This document shows positions 1 to 11,119 of a DNA stretch of 53,007 nucleotides, one piece after another. The first letter of the stretch is position 1, and the number at the start of each line of letters is the position of its first letter. The DNA comes from Branchiostoma floridae (lineage: Eukaryota; Chordata; Leptocardii; Amphioxiformes; Branchiostomatidae), in contig NC_049983.1 of NCBI RefSeq assembly GCF_000003815.2, positions 28,975,959 to 29,028,965 of the forward strand, in the 5' to 3' direction. A program made the position numbers and the translations under genes. The notes beneath the pieces were generated by a model. That model was not told the DNA's origin, made no database searches, and saw only the letters and a list, made by a program, of their open reading frames with translations.

Positions 1-640
1 TCCATTCCCGCGGCGTAGAAAAAATCTTAGCGTTCGTTAAAGTACCGTTGCAGTGCTGTTGACTTACATGCAGAACCACAGCCTAGGCACTACACTTGGC
101 GAAGGTAATAAGTTGGGTACGGTACTTACTGCAGCGATATCCAGCACTAGAGCCCAGTCCATAAACATTATGGTAGGCGCTTCCCCCATAAGTCACCGGA
201 GTAAGTTCGACTCCTGTGCAATTTATATACCAATACCAATACATTATGAGTTTTGTGGAGTATAGTGAAATGTCGGTGTGTGCGGTTTGTCATTCAAGAA
301 AAAATGCCGGCAATTGTAACACGTTGTTACATAACTTCCGGGAAAAAGCCATTGCTCCTCAAAATATCCCGGGGATGTCGATATCGATGTAAAGATGTGA
401 ACTAGACGATCACACTAATGGGATCAATGTGAACTGTTAAAAAGATGGGCACAAATAAAATGACAAAAAATACAAATTTTTCAAAAGCTAAAGCGTGTAC
501 TGTCATTTTAAAACGCACAACGTATCTAAAAAAAGGTATATATGAAAAGTAGAAACATATGCAGGTCTTTTTCTTGCACAACAGACACACACTCACTCAC
601 TTACTATCCTAGACAGCTTTTTATACCCATTCAACTGGAT
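1..640. other. No recognisable gene
   Basis: AT-rich sequence with short chance reading frames only. I see no splice-bounded coding segment and no repeat that recurs elsewhere in the window. The remaining exons of the minus-strand gene that starts at 1366 would have to lie here or beyond the left edge, but none stands out. Confidence 0.5.
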
Positions 641-708
641 CAAATGGGGACGTGGCGCACGCCACATCTAAGAGAATAAGGCGTTCCAGAAGTAGAATGA
701 CCTGCGGT

Positions 709-1099
709 TCGACTGTACCTCCACCCACCCGCCTTCCCATCATGCAGTGTTTCCTAACCTCCACCCACCCCTGCCTTCCCATCATGCAGAGTTTCCTGGG
801 GTCCACCCACATGCCTTCCCATCATGCAGTGCTTCCTGACCTCAACCCACCCGCCTACCCATAATGCAGTGTTTCCTAAACTCCATCCAATGCCGTCCCA
901 TCATGCACTGGTTCCTAACCTCCGCCCACCTGCCTTCCCATTATTCACTAGTAATTTCCTTACCACCACCCACCTGCCTTCCCATCATGCACTGTTTCCT
1001 GACCTCCGCCCACCTGCCTTCCCATCATGCACTGTTTCCTAACATCCACCCACCTGCCTTCCCATCATGCACTAGTGATTTCCTTACCTCCACCCACGG
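709..1099. repeat. Minisatellite, about 40-bp unit, nine copies
   Basis: A degenerate tandem array. The core TTCCCATCATGCA recurs near 733, 776, 816, 856 (variant), 895 (variant), 935 (variant), 979, 1019 and 1059, a period of 39-44 bases. Between cores are TTTCCTAACCTCCACCCACC-type stretches. The strong C/T bias on the plus strand opens chance reading frames on both strands; these are not genes. Confidence 0.9.
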
Positions 1100-1286
1100 C
1101 ATGTTTTCAGTTGGCTTCCACAAAGCCAAATTAAAAACACGTATCGCCATTTGGTATGGAGCATAATCGGAAACACTATCATAATCATAATTTTCCTAGG
1201 CTTGGATGTTGAAAATTCTAAGCTACTTTAACAGTAATGCTGACTTTGTTAGAAAGTATGAAATTATTGTGGGAAAAAAATCTTAC

Positions 1287-1366
1287 TAGGGCCTTGAGCC
1301 GTCCCGCCTGCAGCCATAGCGAGTAGAACCAGCAGCCCCACGGGTACCGCCACTCGCGGGTCCATT
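1287..1366 (-). CDS. Signal-peptide exon of a minus-strand gene (partial)
   Basis: Read on the minus strand, an AG acceptor preceded by a T-rich tract (AG at 1368-1367) is followed one base later by an ATG at 1365. The exon encodes 26 residues beginning MDPRVAVPV, with the hydrophobic core GLLVLLAMAAGG, then TAQGP. It ends one base into the next codon at a donor GTAAGA (1286-1281). This is a textbook secretory signal with a likely cleavage site after GGTA or TAQ. A non-coding exon should precede it at higher coordinates; the exon proposed at 4431-4640 is a candidate. Downstream exons lie to the left and were not recognised, so the gene product is unknown. A chance match is possible, but the acceptor, ATG, hydrophobic core and donor together in 80 bases are persuasive. 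Confidence 0.55.
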
Positions 1367-1369
1367 CTG

Positions 1370-2220
1370 CAATAAAATTAATCAGGAATTTAGATTATAA
1401 CCCAACACACGTGACACAATTCTTTCTACACGTACACACCAAAGCGTTCTACGTTATGAGCAATAAGCGGTCAGAAAAGTGAACATTCAGCAAAAGCAGT
1501 AAGATTGTGAACCAGCTCGTAATCCAAAACGCGCGCCATAAAGCAAACGGTATAAAATAGAAAGCAAGATAACAGTTACACCTAACAAAACGTAAAAAAA
1601 ACATCCGAAGCGGAATATCTGCTTGAAGTGTAGTCGCTGTGCATCACCTGTGTGTTGTCTTGGTCATTAGCAATTGCCACTTTGTAACAAGTAGTTTGAT
1701 AGTTTAAAACTGTGCATCAGTGCAGAAACATCTGCCTCGTCTACTTCTACACGGCTGGACCATGCTTTACGCTGTGGGTACACATAAGTTCATTTGTAAA
1801 GGCTCCCGGGTACTAAAATAGCTAGCGCCCACGCCCTGGCACGCGTACGGACGCGCGCAAACTAGTAAACATATCAGGACTGTACAGAATTCTGCCGACA
1901 TAACATATCCCTGGGACACGTTTAATAGCTGGCGAGTGTGATCCTAGAAATATGAAACGAAACATGCCCACATCCGCAAAGTCCCGACCTCTTTGAAAGA
2001 AAGCCTTATGTCATGCCCCCACTTTTAACCCCAACATCATGGGTCAATAAGCTTTCGCCGCAGGCCATGTTCTCAGCAATGCGTCTTCTACTGATGACAT
2101 TTTTTCTTTCTTGTCTATTTGCTTATGGACAGACGAGGGCAATGCGGCACTGCAACCAAGTTAGTTAATTATATCAACAGTACCACATACACGGTATACA
2201 CAGAAGGTAAATGTTGTATT
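1370..2220. other. Non-coding, AT-rich; intron or upstream region
   Basis: No coding segment or repeat was recognised. If the exons at 1287-1366 and 4431-4640 belong to one gene, this stretch is part of the intron between them. Confidence 0.4.
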
Positions 2221-2225
2221 TCTTT

Positions 2226-2379
2226 TACCTCCCGACCGAAGTCAGGTACCCACTTCTACACCTGGTGAAGTAAGAAAGGTCGTGTGAAGGGCACAACGTC
2301 GGAGGCACGGCGGGTATCGAACTCGGGACCTCTAGATTCCGAACCGAACGCTCTACCAGTTATGCCACACACGACGTCA
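2226..2379 (-). mobile_element. tRNA-derived SINE (copy 1)
   Basis: On the minus strand the 5' part resembles a tRNA. It has an A-box-like stretch TGGCATAACTGGTAGAGC and a B-box-like stretch GAGTTCGATACC about 35 bases further on. The anticodon and T stems contain mismatches, so it is not a working tRNA gene. The body continues through GTTGTGCCCTTCACACGACC and ends near GGGTACCTGACTTCGGTCGG. The same body layout follows another tRNA-like head at 19439-19582, which shows this is a dispersed SINE family rather than an isolated tRNA pseudogene. Confidence 0.7.
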
Positions 2380-3149
2380 CTACTTGTGACACGATTGAGC
2401 CATGCTTTACTCTATTGGTATACAGAAGTTCAATTGCATTTTGCACAAACCCGAGGAATACTCTCCAATTTGTAAAGGCTCTTTTCTACTAGACGGCGAG
2501 CCAAGCGAACCAAGTTGAGCAATCAAGGGGGAACCAAAATTATTTTAAGTTACCCGATTGAAATATGATGCACGTGGTATGAGATATTACTTAAAGGACA
2601 GAAAAGGATACAAAACGTAAAAAAAAAAACATTTTTATCTATGAATTTCGCTGCGCGACCTGTCAAATGTTTGGTTCTCAACAGTCAAAGTAGTGGAAAG
2701 AGGTGCAAGACATTGCAATAGACACAACATGAAAATACATCTGCATTTGCATAAAACGTTTTCAATGTCTACATAACAAGCAAATTAACATAGAGTGAAA
2801 CGTGACCAGGAATTTTCTGTCTTTAAAACTCCCGACGATACAGTACTGAACCTTATCAAGAACGCGACATATCAAAACTGGAAGCCCATCTACTGTACAA
2901 TTGAGCATCGCCTGGGGGCAATAATCTAATCACCGTGCAGACCACCGTCTCGGCACGTCTTTTATGGCTATGGGTTGGCGGAACAGCAAGCCGCGACGCG
3001 TCCCGCACAGCCGTCCGTCGACCGTCTTCTCTCGGTCGGTCCGTAAAGCTAAGGGCACCACCCACAGTGGAGTCGGCTATCGTCAGCCGTCCGAGATACG
3101 TTTTCTCCCGGTTGGGACGTAACGAAACAGCGCAATGTGGCCACAGCCA

Positions 3150-3880
3150 ATTTGTTTGTTTGTTTGTTTGTTTATTTCATTTATCCAGGGGTACATGTCG
3201 CCTGGCTGGCGTTTTTCAAAGATCACTGGGGGGAAACCCCGTACATACATAACAATAAACGATAACAACATAAAATCAAATAAATGGTGACACAGCAAGA
3301 ATTGGCAAATAATAACGCAATTCAACTAAGACAAAATAAGGCAAGTCAATTGTACAACATTAATCCTAATATAACTCCAAAATCATAAATGAAATCAAAT
3401 TTGCATACCAATGTGACCATAAAAAAAAAGGCATGACAGATTGCATATTAGACCATGTGGTATTCTGCTGTGTAGATGGTTTTGAAAGTGGAGATAGATG
3501 ATGCTGTTCTTAAGTGTGCAGGTAGCGAGTTCCACAAAGCTGCACCAGAAAACGAGAGAGACTTCTTCTTGTATTGTAACCGTGTTTTTGGTAGTTGAAG
3601 CCCCCCCTGTGTACTGTGCCGGGTGTGGTGAGAGTGTGTGTCAGCAGATGTAGTGAAGAGTTGGGAAATGTGTGGAGGAAACATGCCGCTGAGAGCCTTG
3701 AACATGAAAACAGCTTTAGCTCTTCTGTGGTGCTGTGCTACAGGGGTCCAGCCTAGTGAGTTCAAGATAGTCTCCCTGGGAGTGCAGTGGTCGCACCCTA
3801 ATATTACCCTGCCCGCCCTATATTGTAACTTTTGGAGTTTGCCAATCGGTGGATGTTACGTCATTCTGTAGTGCCAGACT
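3150..3880 (-). mobile_element. 3' end of a CR1/L2-like non-LTR retrotransposon
   Basis: Minus-strand open sequence from about 3860 to 3448 encodes the C-terminal end of a LINE polymerase. It contains LQYRAGRVILGCD (the LQNRAARVIL-type motif, with N changed to Y), then LNSLGWTPV, KAVFMFKALSG and WNSLPAHLRTASSISTFK. These are conserved features after the reverse-transcriptase domain in CR1/L2-type elements. The frame stops at 3448. About 300 bases of 3' UTR follow, ending in an ATAAACAAACAAACAAAC tail near 3152. The element is strongly 5'-truncated, as is usual for LINE insertions, and cannot move on its own. Confidence 0.85.
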
Positions 3881-4430
3881 ATCTTGGATCGCGTTTTCAA
3901 TAAACCAAAAAAAAAACGGCTGTTACAAAGAAAAATGCAACAATATTCGATGCAGAGATTAGAGCCGGACGCAGACGTCGTCCATGGGAAATTCATCGAG
4001 GCTCGTCCTGTTCGTTGACAGCAGACCGCGATGGACCCACGGTCTAGCGTCTAGCGCTGCTTCGCTTATCAACATTTAATGTGCTTCACGAGAAAAACGC
4101 GGCGTCTCTACATGTATCGTATGTTGCGCCATATAGGGCTACGCAGTCCAGACTGTCAACAGGCTTGGGCACACTTAAATCTGAGATAAAATGTGGCTCA
4201 AACATTGTATATTCACTGGATCAAGGATGTAAAACCAAATGAAAAAAGATCTTGATAGAAAAGAGGATGGTGTGGTACCCTAGTACGGTACATCTAAACC
4301 ACGAAAGAAGCAGAAGTAGGTATGAGCACGATGAAATCAAAATCCACATGTAAGAACATATTGAAAATAACCACGAAAAAACAGTGTCGATAGAAAACAT
4401 AAGACGTCGCGGCACACTGTCCTTACTCAC

Positions 4431-4640
4431 AGTTGTCAGTTGCTTGACTTTCCTGACGAGGGTCGGGCACAGACCGTGCTGGTGACGGTGCGACGGGCGC
4501 TGCTCTGACGAGTGTCGGTCCTCCCGGCTGAAGCGCGCGCACTATCTGTCCGGCGGCGGTTGATGACGACTTCGGTGCAGGGACGTCTCTGAGCTGGATC
4601 CGCTCCGTGGTCTGCCGCAAGCCGCAGAACTGCGCGCCTT
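4431..4640 (-). other. Possible 5' non-coding exon and promoter island
   Basis: A G+C-rich, CpG-containing patch in an AT-rich setting. On the minus strand it ends at a good donor, CT followed by GTGAGT (GT at 4430-4429). The open frame through it has no recognisable product. It could be the first, untranslated exon of the gene whose signal-peptide exon lies at 1287-1366, leaving an intron of about 3 kb. The link is inference; a CpG-rich repeat fragment is the alternative. Confidence 0.25.
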
Positions 4641-4649
4641 TTCTAGCCT

Positions 4650-5620
4650 GGCTGCCTGTCTCCTCCCCGCTAAACGATAAATCACACCAACTAAAGATGA
4701 CAGATCCGAGTGACATCATTGTCCCCTCTAGCAGCTGTGCAGTAGGCGTCTGCTAGCCTCTATCAGGCTCTCACGAGGGTCGGAAGAAGCAGAAACTGGC
4801 CACAATAAGGGGTGCTGCTTTGCAGGAGGAATCAGCTGACCGTAGAAGGTCCAACTGGCCAGTAGAGCACCTCTAGTCGGCACACTTTCCCTACTTAATT
4901 TTAATTAATTTCCGCAATGGTCTGCGTCTAAAGGAGTCTGGAGCAGACTACGAGTCTAGTGTGGAAGGAATGTCACTTGGGCACAGCGTTGCGCGTGAGA
5001 ACTCAGCGTGGGTGTTGAGCGAGGTCAGAAGTAACACAAAGAAGAGGTCTTTGCGTCGGGGCCTCGGTATTTCGTTGGGAGCGTCTGTGACATTTTGTTT
5101 TACCTGCGGAGGCGTAGCTAATTAACTTGGTATCTTCTTTTTGAAACATTTTTGATAAGTTTTTAAAACTTACTCTTTGTCTATACTGGCAAAGTGAACA
5201 TATTCTACTAACTTGAGTGTAATACTTTTTCTGTTCCAAAAAAATAAATAAAACAATATATAGCATCTTCAAATATATAGCTGTGAGGACAACTACAACA
5301 AATACCAGAGAGGACAGAAAAACGCGACAGCTTGAGTAGGGACGGATATCAGGCTAATATTCCCCACGGTTCCATATGGTATTGATAAACATCGAGCACC
5401 ATCATCCCTACTGTCCACTTGACTTCATTGAGATCCACAATTAGCTTACAATATACAAGGATATTGTAGATACTCTTCCTGTGGTCCACTGCACTGCCCT
5501 GTCCGTTTCTAAACATTGACATGGATTTTTATTTTGCCACGGTATATGTGATACATACTTGTTGATTTACAATGTAATGATACATCTGCCCCTCAATCCA
5601 TTCTACAAATCAACCTTTTA
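4650..5620. other. No recognisable gene
   Basis: A minus-strand frame of about 90 codons near 5003-5272 has no family resemblance or splice context, and the region is AT-rich. Nothing else was seen. Confidence 0.4.
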
Positions 5621-5626
5621 CACACG

Positions 5627-5730
5627 GCCACAGCAAGTAAATTTTATGGATGACATACTCTACAGACGGCAAAAATAGTGCGATAGGGCGAGAAAAATAT
5701 ATGCCGTAGAAAAAACAAGATGGCTAAATA
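5627..5730 (+). repeat. Dispersed repeat, second copy at 28684-28775
   Basis: The stretch around GGCCACAGCAAGTAAATT, GGATGACAT, CAGACGGCAAAAATAGTG and ATAGGGCGA recurs with few changes at 28684-28775 in the same orientation. No coding content. Probably a fragment of a longer transposon. Confidence 0.7.
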
Positions 5731-6138
5731 AGAAGTAAAGCGACGAAACATGGTATCACAGCCTACAAGGTATTAATTTCTGTATTCAAGTCGTGAACTG
5801 TTGTAGTAAAGGTGACACTCGGTGTGGTAGACTGGTATCACATACCAACATGGCAACTACATTCACGGCTTCCATTTTGGGGCCACTTTTACATGTACAA
5901 CTTTCTCACTAAATTTTTAGTTTCACTTCCATAACTACAGTCAAGGCTACCTTGCCGGTGCCACTTCTACAGGTACAACTATTAGCCTACAACCCAACAT
6001 ATTTGCATATTTTGGTACTTGCTCGTCATGTTGACCATCTCCGAAGAAAAATATGTTTCTTCTGAAATCAGGCAAAATTTAATGAGCGCGCTGATATCAT
6101 CCATAAGTTTACTTGCTGTAGCACATGTGCCTTTGAAG

Positions 6139-6245
6139 GTATGCGTGTGTATGTTTGTGTGTGTGCGTGCGTGCGTGTAGGTGTGGTGTGTGTGGCATAT
6201 GAGTCTGCACGTGTAAAATACATGTGTGTGTATGTGTGTACAATG
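6139..6245. repeat. GT-rich simple repeat
   Basis: Imperfect GTGTGT and GCGTGC runs. The reverse strand gives His/Thr-rich chance reading frames that should not be annotated as protein. Confidence 0.8.
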
Positions 6246-6383
6246 AGCATGAATATCACCGTGTATGCGCGCCATAGGTAAGCAAGTATGTGTACGGGCA
6301 GAGGGAATGATTGCAAGGGTTGGGGCAGAAAGGATGATGGGAGGATAGGGACAGCAGGGATGATAATAAAATACGCCGAAAAG

Positions 6384-6426
6384 CAGTTGCTCAAGCAACT
6401 GGATATGACTTTGGAAAAGGTCAATT
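6384..6426 (+). repeat. Short dispersed repeat, partner at 44724-44766
   Basis: AGTTGCTCAAGCAACTGGAT, then a close match to GACTTTGGAAAAGGTCA, recurs at 44724-44766. The core GTTGCTCAAGCAAC is palindromic. Function unknown. Confidence 0.55.
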
Positions 6427-6485
6427 TTTGGCAGTTCCAAAAAAGTTTTTATCCATAGACTAAATCGTACAAAGCGGTAGCATAT

Positions 6486-7039
6486 ACAGTCAAACCTGTC
6501 GATAGCGGAGAAATGACTGGAGAAATGTGGCCACTATACACAAGTGGCCACTGTAGAGAAAATGCTGATCTATTGACCACGAGCAATATCTTACACATGA
6601 TTTCAGTACCCACTAATCTTTCTCACCAAGTAACATTGTCTGATTCAACTGACCCTGCCAAAGTCCAATCTACCGAAAAAGATTGATATCGCCATTCCCA
6701 ATGTTGGTAATTTTGCCAACAAAGACTTCTATTCTAACGTTCAAGGCACGGGTTCCTTTCGCTACTGCCAAAATGACCCTGTCGGGAGATTCAAATCGTC
6801 GCAAACTACGATTTTTAACTCGGCGCAGTATGACGGCCTCCCGTATGGTCGCAGTATGCAGTGTTTCTGTATCTACAGGGCCGGAAATCGTGTGGCCGTG
6901 GCCGCGTTGGGCATGTGGCCTCTATAAACTATTTCTTAATGTTTACGTAAATGGGAAAAATCCAAGGAACCGGCAAAGGGTGACCGCAATGGTTAGGTGC
7001 TCGCTATGCAAAGGTGGCCACTAATACAGGTTTGACTGT
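6486..7039. mobile_element. Inverted-repeat DNA element, 554 bp (MITE-like)
   Basis: Perfect 14-base terminal inverted repeats bound the element: ACAGTCAAACCTGT at 6486-6499 and ACAGGTTTGACTGT at 7026-7039. Sub-terminal GTGGCCACT motifs occur near both ends (around 6527-6550 and 7014). An internal plus-strand frame of about 113 codons resembles nothing known and is probably incidental. No transposase is present, so this is a non-autonomous element. No clean target-site duplication could be read. Confidence 0.75.
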
Positions 7040-7214
7040 GTTGCAAAAACAAATATGGGAAACAATAATCTCATAGAATATCTGTATCTGTATCTGTATC
7101 TATATAGCCGGTATAACCTTCATTCGGCGTAACACACCAGCTAATATTTCAACGTCAAAGAAGGTAAGAAGTAACAGAAATTAGACTATTGTTTGGTAAA
7201 CCGTATTCTGCCTG

Positions 7215-7375
7215 TTTTGTAGTATGTTCAAAATTCCTGACCACTTAGATTTCACAATCAAAGACATTTTTTGTCATTTTTTGTCATTTTTTTGCACCAT
7301 CTTATCAGTTTTTGGGTTCCCAGAGGATGATATCTATCTATATAATCAAATCCACCTGGCCTTAGTTACTGAAGC
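7215..7375 (+). repeat. Repeat fragment matching 22320-22480
   Basis: The string CACTTAGATTTCA, later GGGTTCCCAGAGGATG, and ATAATCAAAT occur in the same order at 22365-22460. It lies immediately upstream of the long dispersed repeat and may be its outer part. Confidence 0.55.
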
Positions 7376-7696
7376 TCATACAAGTAGTATTTAAGGTGGA
7401 GGCCCTGATGTGGTTCTTTAATTCTTGAATGTTTCTAAACGGCGTGTTTAAAAGAGTCATTTTATCCATCCGTTGCTTCAGAATCTTTTTATCAGATCTC
7501 CGAAAGATACAGAATTCCCGATCATCATCCTCGATCCGTAGCTAGACGCACTTTTCCACTAGCCGACCGAGAGGGTTCGCGCAGAGGTCGTTATCCAAAC
7601 AAAAAGTTCGCGCAGATACGTCGTAACTCTGTCGATCAAATCTGTCAAGGGAGCAATCGCTGCGTTCTGTCGACCCGATCATGCATAAAGGTCGCA

Positions 7697-7893
7697 NNNN
7701 NNNNNNNNNNNNNNNNNNNNNNNNNNNNNNNNNNNNNNNNNNNNNNNNNNNNNNNNNNNNNNNNNNNNNNNNNNNNNNNNNNNNNNNNNNNNNNNNNNNN
7801 NNNNNNNNNNNNNNNNNNNNNNNNNNNNNNNNNNNNNNNNNNNNNNNNNNNNNNNNNNNNNNNNNNNNNNNNNNNNNNNNNNNNNNNNNNNNN
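7697..7893. other. Assembly gap (N), 197 bases
   Basis: Undetermined bases inside copy 1 of the long repeat. Reading frames across it are meaningless. Confidence 1.
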
Positions 7894-8664
7894 ATTAGCA
7901 TAAAGATTGTATTTTGACACATGTTAAACGTGTTATACAAAGGAACACTTTTACTACCAGGAAAAAAATTAAATCATAAAAAAGTACAGTCCTTCCCGGA
8001 GTCCGGGGGTAAAGAAAAAAAAAAAGACGTAACAAAAGACCCGCCCCTTCGTCTTATCGATGGTTTGTTTGAAAACGTCGTTCTCAGGACCATTTATCTT
8101 ATATTAGCTGGCAAAATGACCTTGGAACTTAATTCTAAGGGAAATTTTGTTCAACACTATAAGGAATGCCAGTGACGGCAACCAGAATGTCTGATATGAG
8201 CCACAGGGCCCGGAGACTGTTCAACGAGCTGAGATGCCAGGTGCGCAGTCATTAACAGGGGAGTCAAAAGTCATATGTGAGACCCGCGGGGTGGCCAGGA
8301 CGAGAGGGGCGTGTGTGTGATGATGGGGCTGTTGTTGTGAGCAAGCTTAGCCTAATCTTTATTAGAATCAACTAAGCGTGTGAACGAGATTTATATAAAA
8401 CTTGGGATTCTTTAGTCGAAAATGTTACACATTGTCCAGTTATTGTCCTGAAAGAAAACAAGAACTAAACAGGCACAATTTCTCTTTCAACAAATGTGAT
8501 TTTGTAGCAAACAATCCCCACATTAATTGGTGGTAGATCACAAAACCTTTCTTATATGATTATAGAACCAATACAAACACAGTAACATGATATAATACAG
8601 TATAGTATAACATTGTTCCAACACAAAATTGGGTTTATTGAATGGATTCTTACATACTTCTGAT

Positions 8665-8975
8665 TACAGGTAACATCTAGTTATGTTTCCTCTATCAACG
8701 ACAAATGGAAAATCTTTTTAAACTGTACATTTCATCTGATGAGAAAAAATTATGATGATGATTTCACCTGAGATGTTTCCCCTATGTACTTTAATAAATA
8801 GCCATGTCAACTTTAACCGATGGCCTGGTGATAGAATCTTGTATTGGGATTGATTGCAATTTATGTGATTTGCTGTACTCCTGTTACAAATGTTAAAGAC
8901 TTAGGCAGCGAGAAGCAGAGTTGGGCCTTGTGTTTAGCCCAGTGGTTATTGCGGTAACCCGAACACAAGCGACCC
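8665..8975 (+). repeat. Conserved module M of the long repeat, copy in copy 1
   Basis: Runs from GGTAACATCTAGTTATGTTT to CGAACACAAGCGAC. Related copies lie at 16559-16835, 42622-42840, 48630-48905 and 49958-50262. Near its end, TTAGCCCAGTGGTTATTGCG resembles a tRNA A-box region, but no B-box follows. A decayed tRNA-derived SINE head is possible but unproven. Confidence 0.6.
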
Positions 8976-9154
8976 GAAAAAAATTATCTAAATTGAGCAA
9001 TAATGAGGCAAGGATGGGCAGGCATGACCAAACTCCGATACACACAAACAAACAAACAAACGCGCCAAGAAGAAATGTCCCTAGCATATCATGTGTATTT
9101 GTAACGGATCTTTGTTTCCTTTTGTTACAAATGAGTTATACATATAAACATGTA

Positions 9155-9300
9155 TACATGTACACTACATTGTATCTTTTGTGTACTGCATTGTCTTTAG
9201 AAGGTATTTAGACCTCTGACCTCCTCCACCCTTGAAATCTTGAAAAACGGCTCAGGCCGAATGATGTATCAAGGCTAAGTAAAGGTTGAAAAAAAAAAAA
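9155..9300 (+). mobile_element. Poly-A-tailed insertion, absent from copy 2
   Basis: Copy 2 of the long repeat reads straight from ATATAAACATG into CATACATACAAACATAATGG. Copy 1 has about 145 extra bases at this point, ending in AAGTAAAGGTTG and a run of twelve A (9289-9300). An insertion ending in poly-A with an empty counterpart site points to reverse transcription, as a SINE or LINE 3' fragment. A CATGTATACAT / CATACATA target duplication is plausible but imperfect. Confidence 0.6.
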
Positions 9301-9810
9301 CATACATACAAACATAATGGATTCGTACGTACCAAAAGTGTAGCAGCAAGTAGCAAAGCAATAATGAACTAATCACCTTAAACATAGGAACGTGTGTGAT
9401 ATAAGCCTAAATCGAGATAAAAGCAGAACTAATATCTCGACCAATATATAGATAGGAAATCATCAAAATAAATGTTAATTCTAGATTTTAGCCCTAAAAC
9501 TATGATGATAATTATTGAAATGTTCTGTAATGTAATGTACCAAAAGCAACAGGTTACCTTGGAGACATGGACGATGAAGGATGGGAGTGATGGATATTGA
9601 CTTTGATGTGATGTTATAGCAAAAGTTAATGCTTTATATACAAATTCTCCTAACCGTCTGACTACAGTAACCCTACGTCCGTTCATCGACTCTTACGGAT
9701 CGTGGTAACGATCATGACTTCTCGTAATAGTCTCTGGGAAGATATTGGAAGATATTATACGATATTTGTTTCATTGTGGGGATCTTGTTCGTCTGCTTCT
9801 TATCGTTGGC

Positions 9811-9935
9811 ATAGCACACACACACACACACACGCGCACGCACAACACACATACACAAACACACGCACGCACAACACACATACATACATACAAACACACA
9901 CACACAAACGCACGCACACACACACACACACACGC
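9811..9935. repeat. CA-rich microsatellite
   Basis: ACACAC/GCACGC repeats. The homologous site in copy 2 is 51090-51215 and in the 42.6-kb copy 43760-43860; length and interruptions differ between the three. Confidence 0.9.
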
Positions 9936-9946
9936 AAACTTAGCCT

Positions 9947-10315
9947 TCTTGGTGAAGGTAAGTAAAGAATCACCATAGACGCATCACAAATACAGCACGT
10001 TTTACTGTACTCAGGTGATGTGTATCATTCGCCTTATTTACTGAGGTTTGGCCGCTCCCATTGTAGGAAAGTTTGCCACAGTCCCGTGAGCTTAGACCCC
10101 ACCCCGGGGCCTAGCCAGAATGTTTTAAGAAACGAAAATTTAAGGGAGTTTGCCGCGCAAACGGACACACACACAGGAACACACACAAACATAACCTTCT
10201 TGGTAAAGGTAAGTAAAGAATCATCACGGACGCATCACGATTACAACAAGTTTTACTGTACTCAGGTGATATCTATTATCCGCCTTATTTACCGAGGTTT
10301 GGTCGCTCCCATTGT
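9947..10315 (+). repeat. Direct duplication inside copy 1
   Basis: About 120 bases starting CCTTCTTGGTGAAGGTAAGT and ending GCTCCCATTGT occur at 9947-10067 and again at 10195-10315. The spacer includes a stretch (10064-10100, GGAAAGTTTGCCACAG) resembling the right end of copy 2 at 52885-52918. Copy 2 has only one such unit (51217-51340). Confidence 0.7.
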
Positions 10316-11119
10316 TCTCTGTGACATCTACAGACGGGTGCGGGTTGATGATGGATGTGTCGTTTTAAAATAACCACCTCTCCCTACGCGTCATAGGGGG
10401 TACTTGGGTACATGGCACGTTTCGGGAGGGAGATTGCGCAACCCTGGTGCCGAACACTGATACTTGCGTACATTAGTAACCCACTCCCTACATCTGCTTG
10501 GAGACGAACCTTAAACACGTCCCTGCGGTTTGTTTGTTTGTTTGGCCCCGTAAGAACACCGTCCGTACAGTAGTGCCACCATTAACGCCAAGTTGTGAGG
10601 GAAGGTGGTGTGTTATGTACCACCGCTCCAACATTCCTGTTAAAGTTTCGGCCACGAATTCCATTGACAGCGACATCGGCTGGGCTTCTAAATTAACTTT
10701 TAGCCAGCACGCTACAAATTACGTCAGCTTAAATAGCTTTCCCTGCGAATTATAAAATAGCCTCACTACTTCCAAGCACAAAGACTCTCTGACTCTCAGA
10801 TTGAATATAAATCAGTTGAACGTGAGACTGAAGACAGGCATCTGTGGAAGACGAGTGATTTGGATATGTTCAGAATCAGAAATCACTAGTTCATAGCCAG
10901 TATACTATTGTACCAGTCGGTATGATTTCAATCCAGAGCCTCCTTTGTTCTCATCAGACTAATTTAGTGGAAAAAATCGGAGCCAAGGATCAGAGGGTCA
11001 AGTCATTAATTTATCTCACTTAGTCCGTGATACATGATACGCGAACTTAACTTAAGTCAACTTATTTGGCAATTTCATCGTCGGACTTTTCACGTAAGAC
11101 ATCCCTTAATCACCCACAA

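Larger units (their letters stand above)
7415..10945 (+). mobile_element. Long dispersed repeat, copy 1
   Basis: This stretch aligns end to end with 49354-52830 (copy 2), over 90% identical by eye across most of its length. Its left part (7415-7696) also aligns with 34495-34765. No reverse transcriptase, transposase or other protein domain is visible, so it is non-autonomous or a duplicated genomic segment. Differences from copy 2 include a poly-A-tailed insertion at about 9155-9300, a local tandem duplication at 9947-10315, and a single unit of the TTTG/GGCCCCGTGAG repeat that copy 2 carries about ten times. True termini are not clear. Confidence 0.75.

Noticed and set aside
621-1166. Several Pro/His/Ser-rich frames on both strands
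   Set aside because: Created by the 40-bp minisatellite.
2290-2376. Possible functional tRNA gene on the minus strand
   Set aside because: Mismatched anticodon and T stems, and a SINE body attached; a second copy shares the body.
4423-4719. 98-codon minus-strand frame in the GC-rich patch
   Set aside because: Not family-like. The donor at 4430 would end it just before its stop, so the patch was kept only as a possible untranslated exon.
6683-7024. 113-codon frame inside the 554-bp inverted-repeat element
   Set aside because: No resemblance to a transposase; the element is too short to be autonomous.
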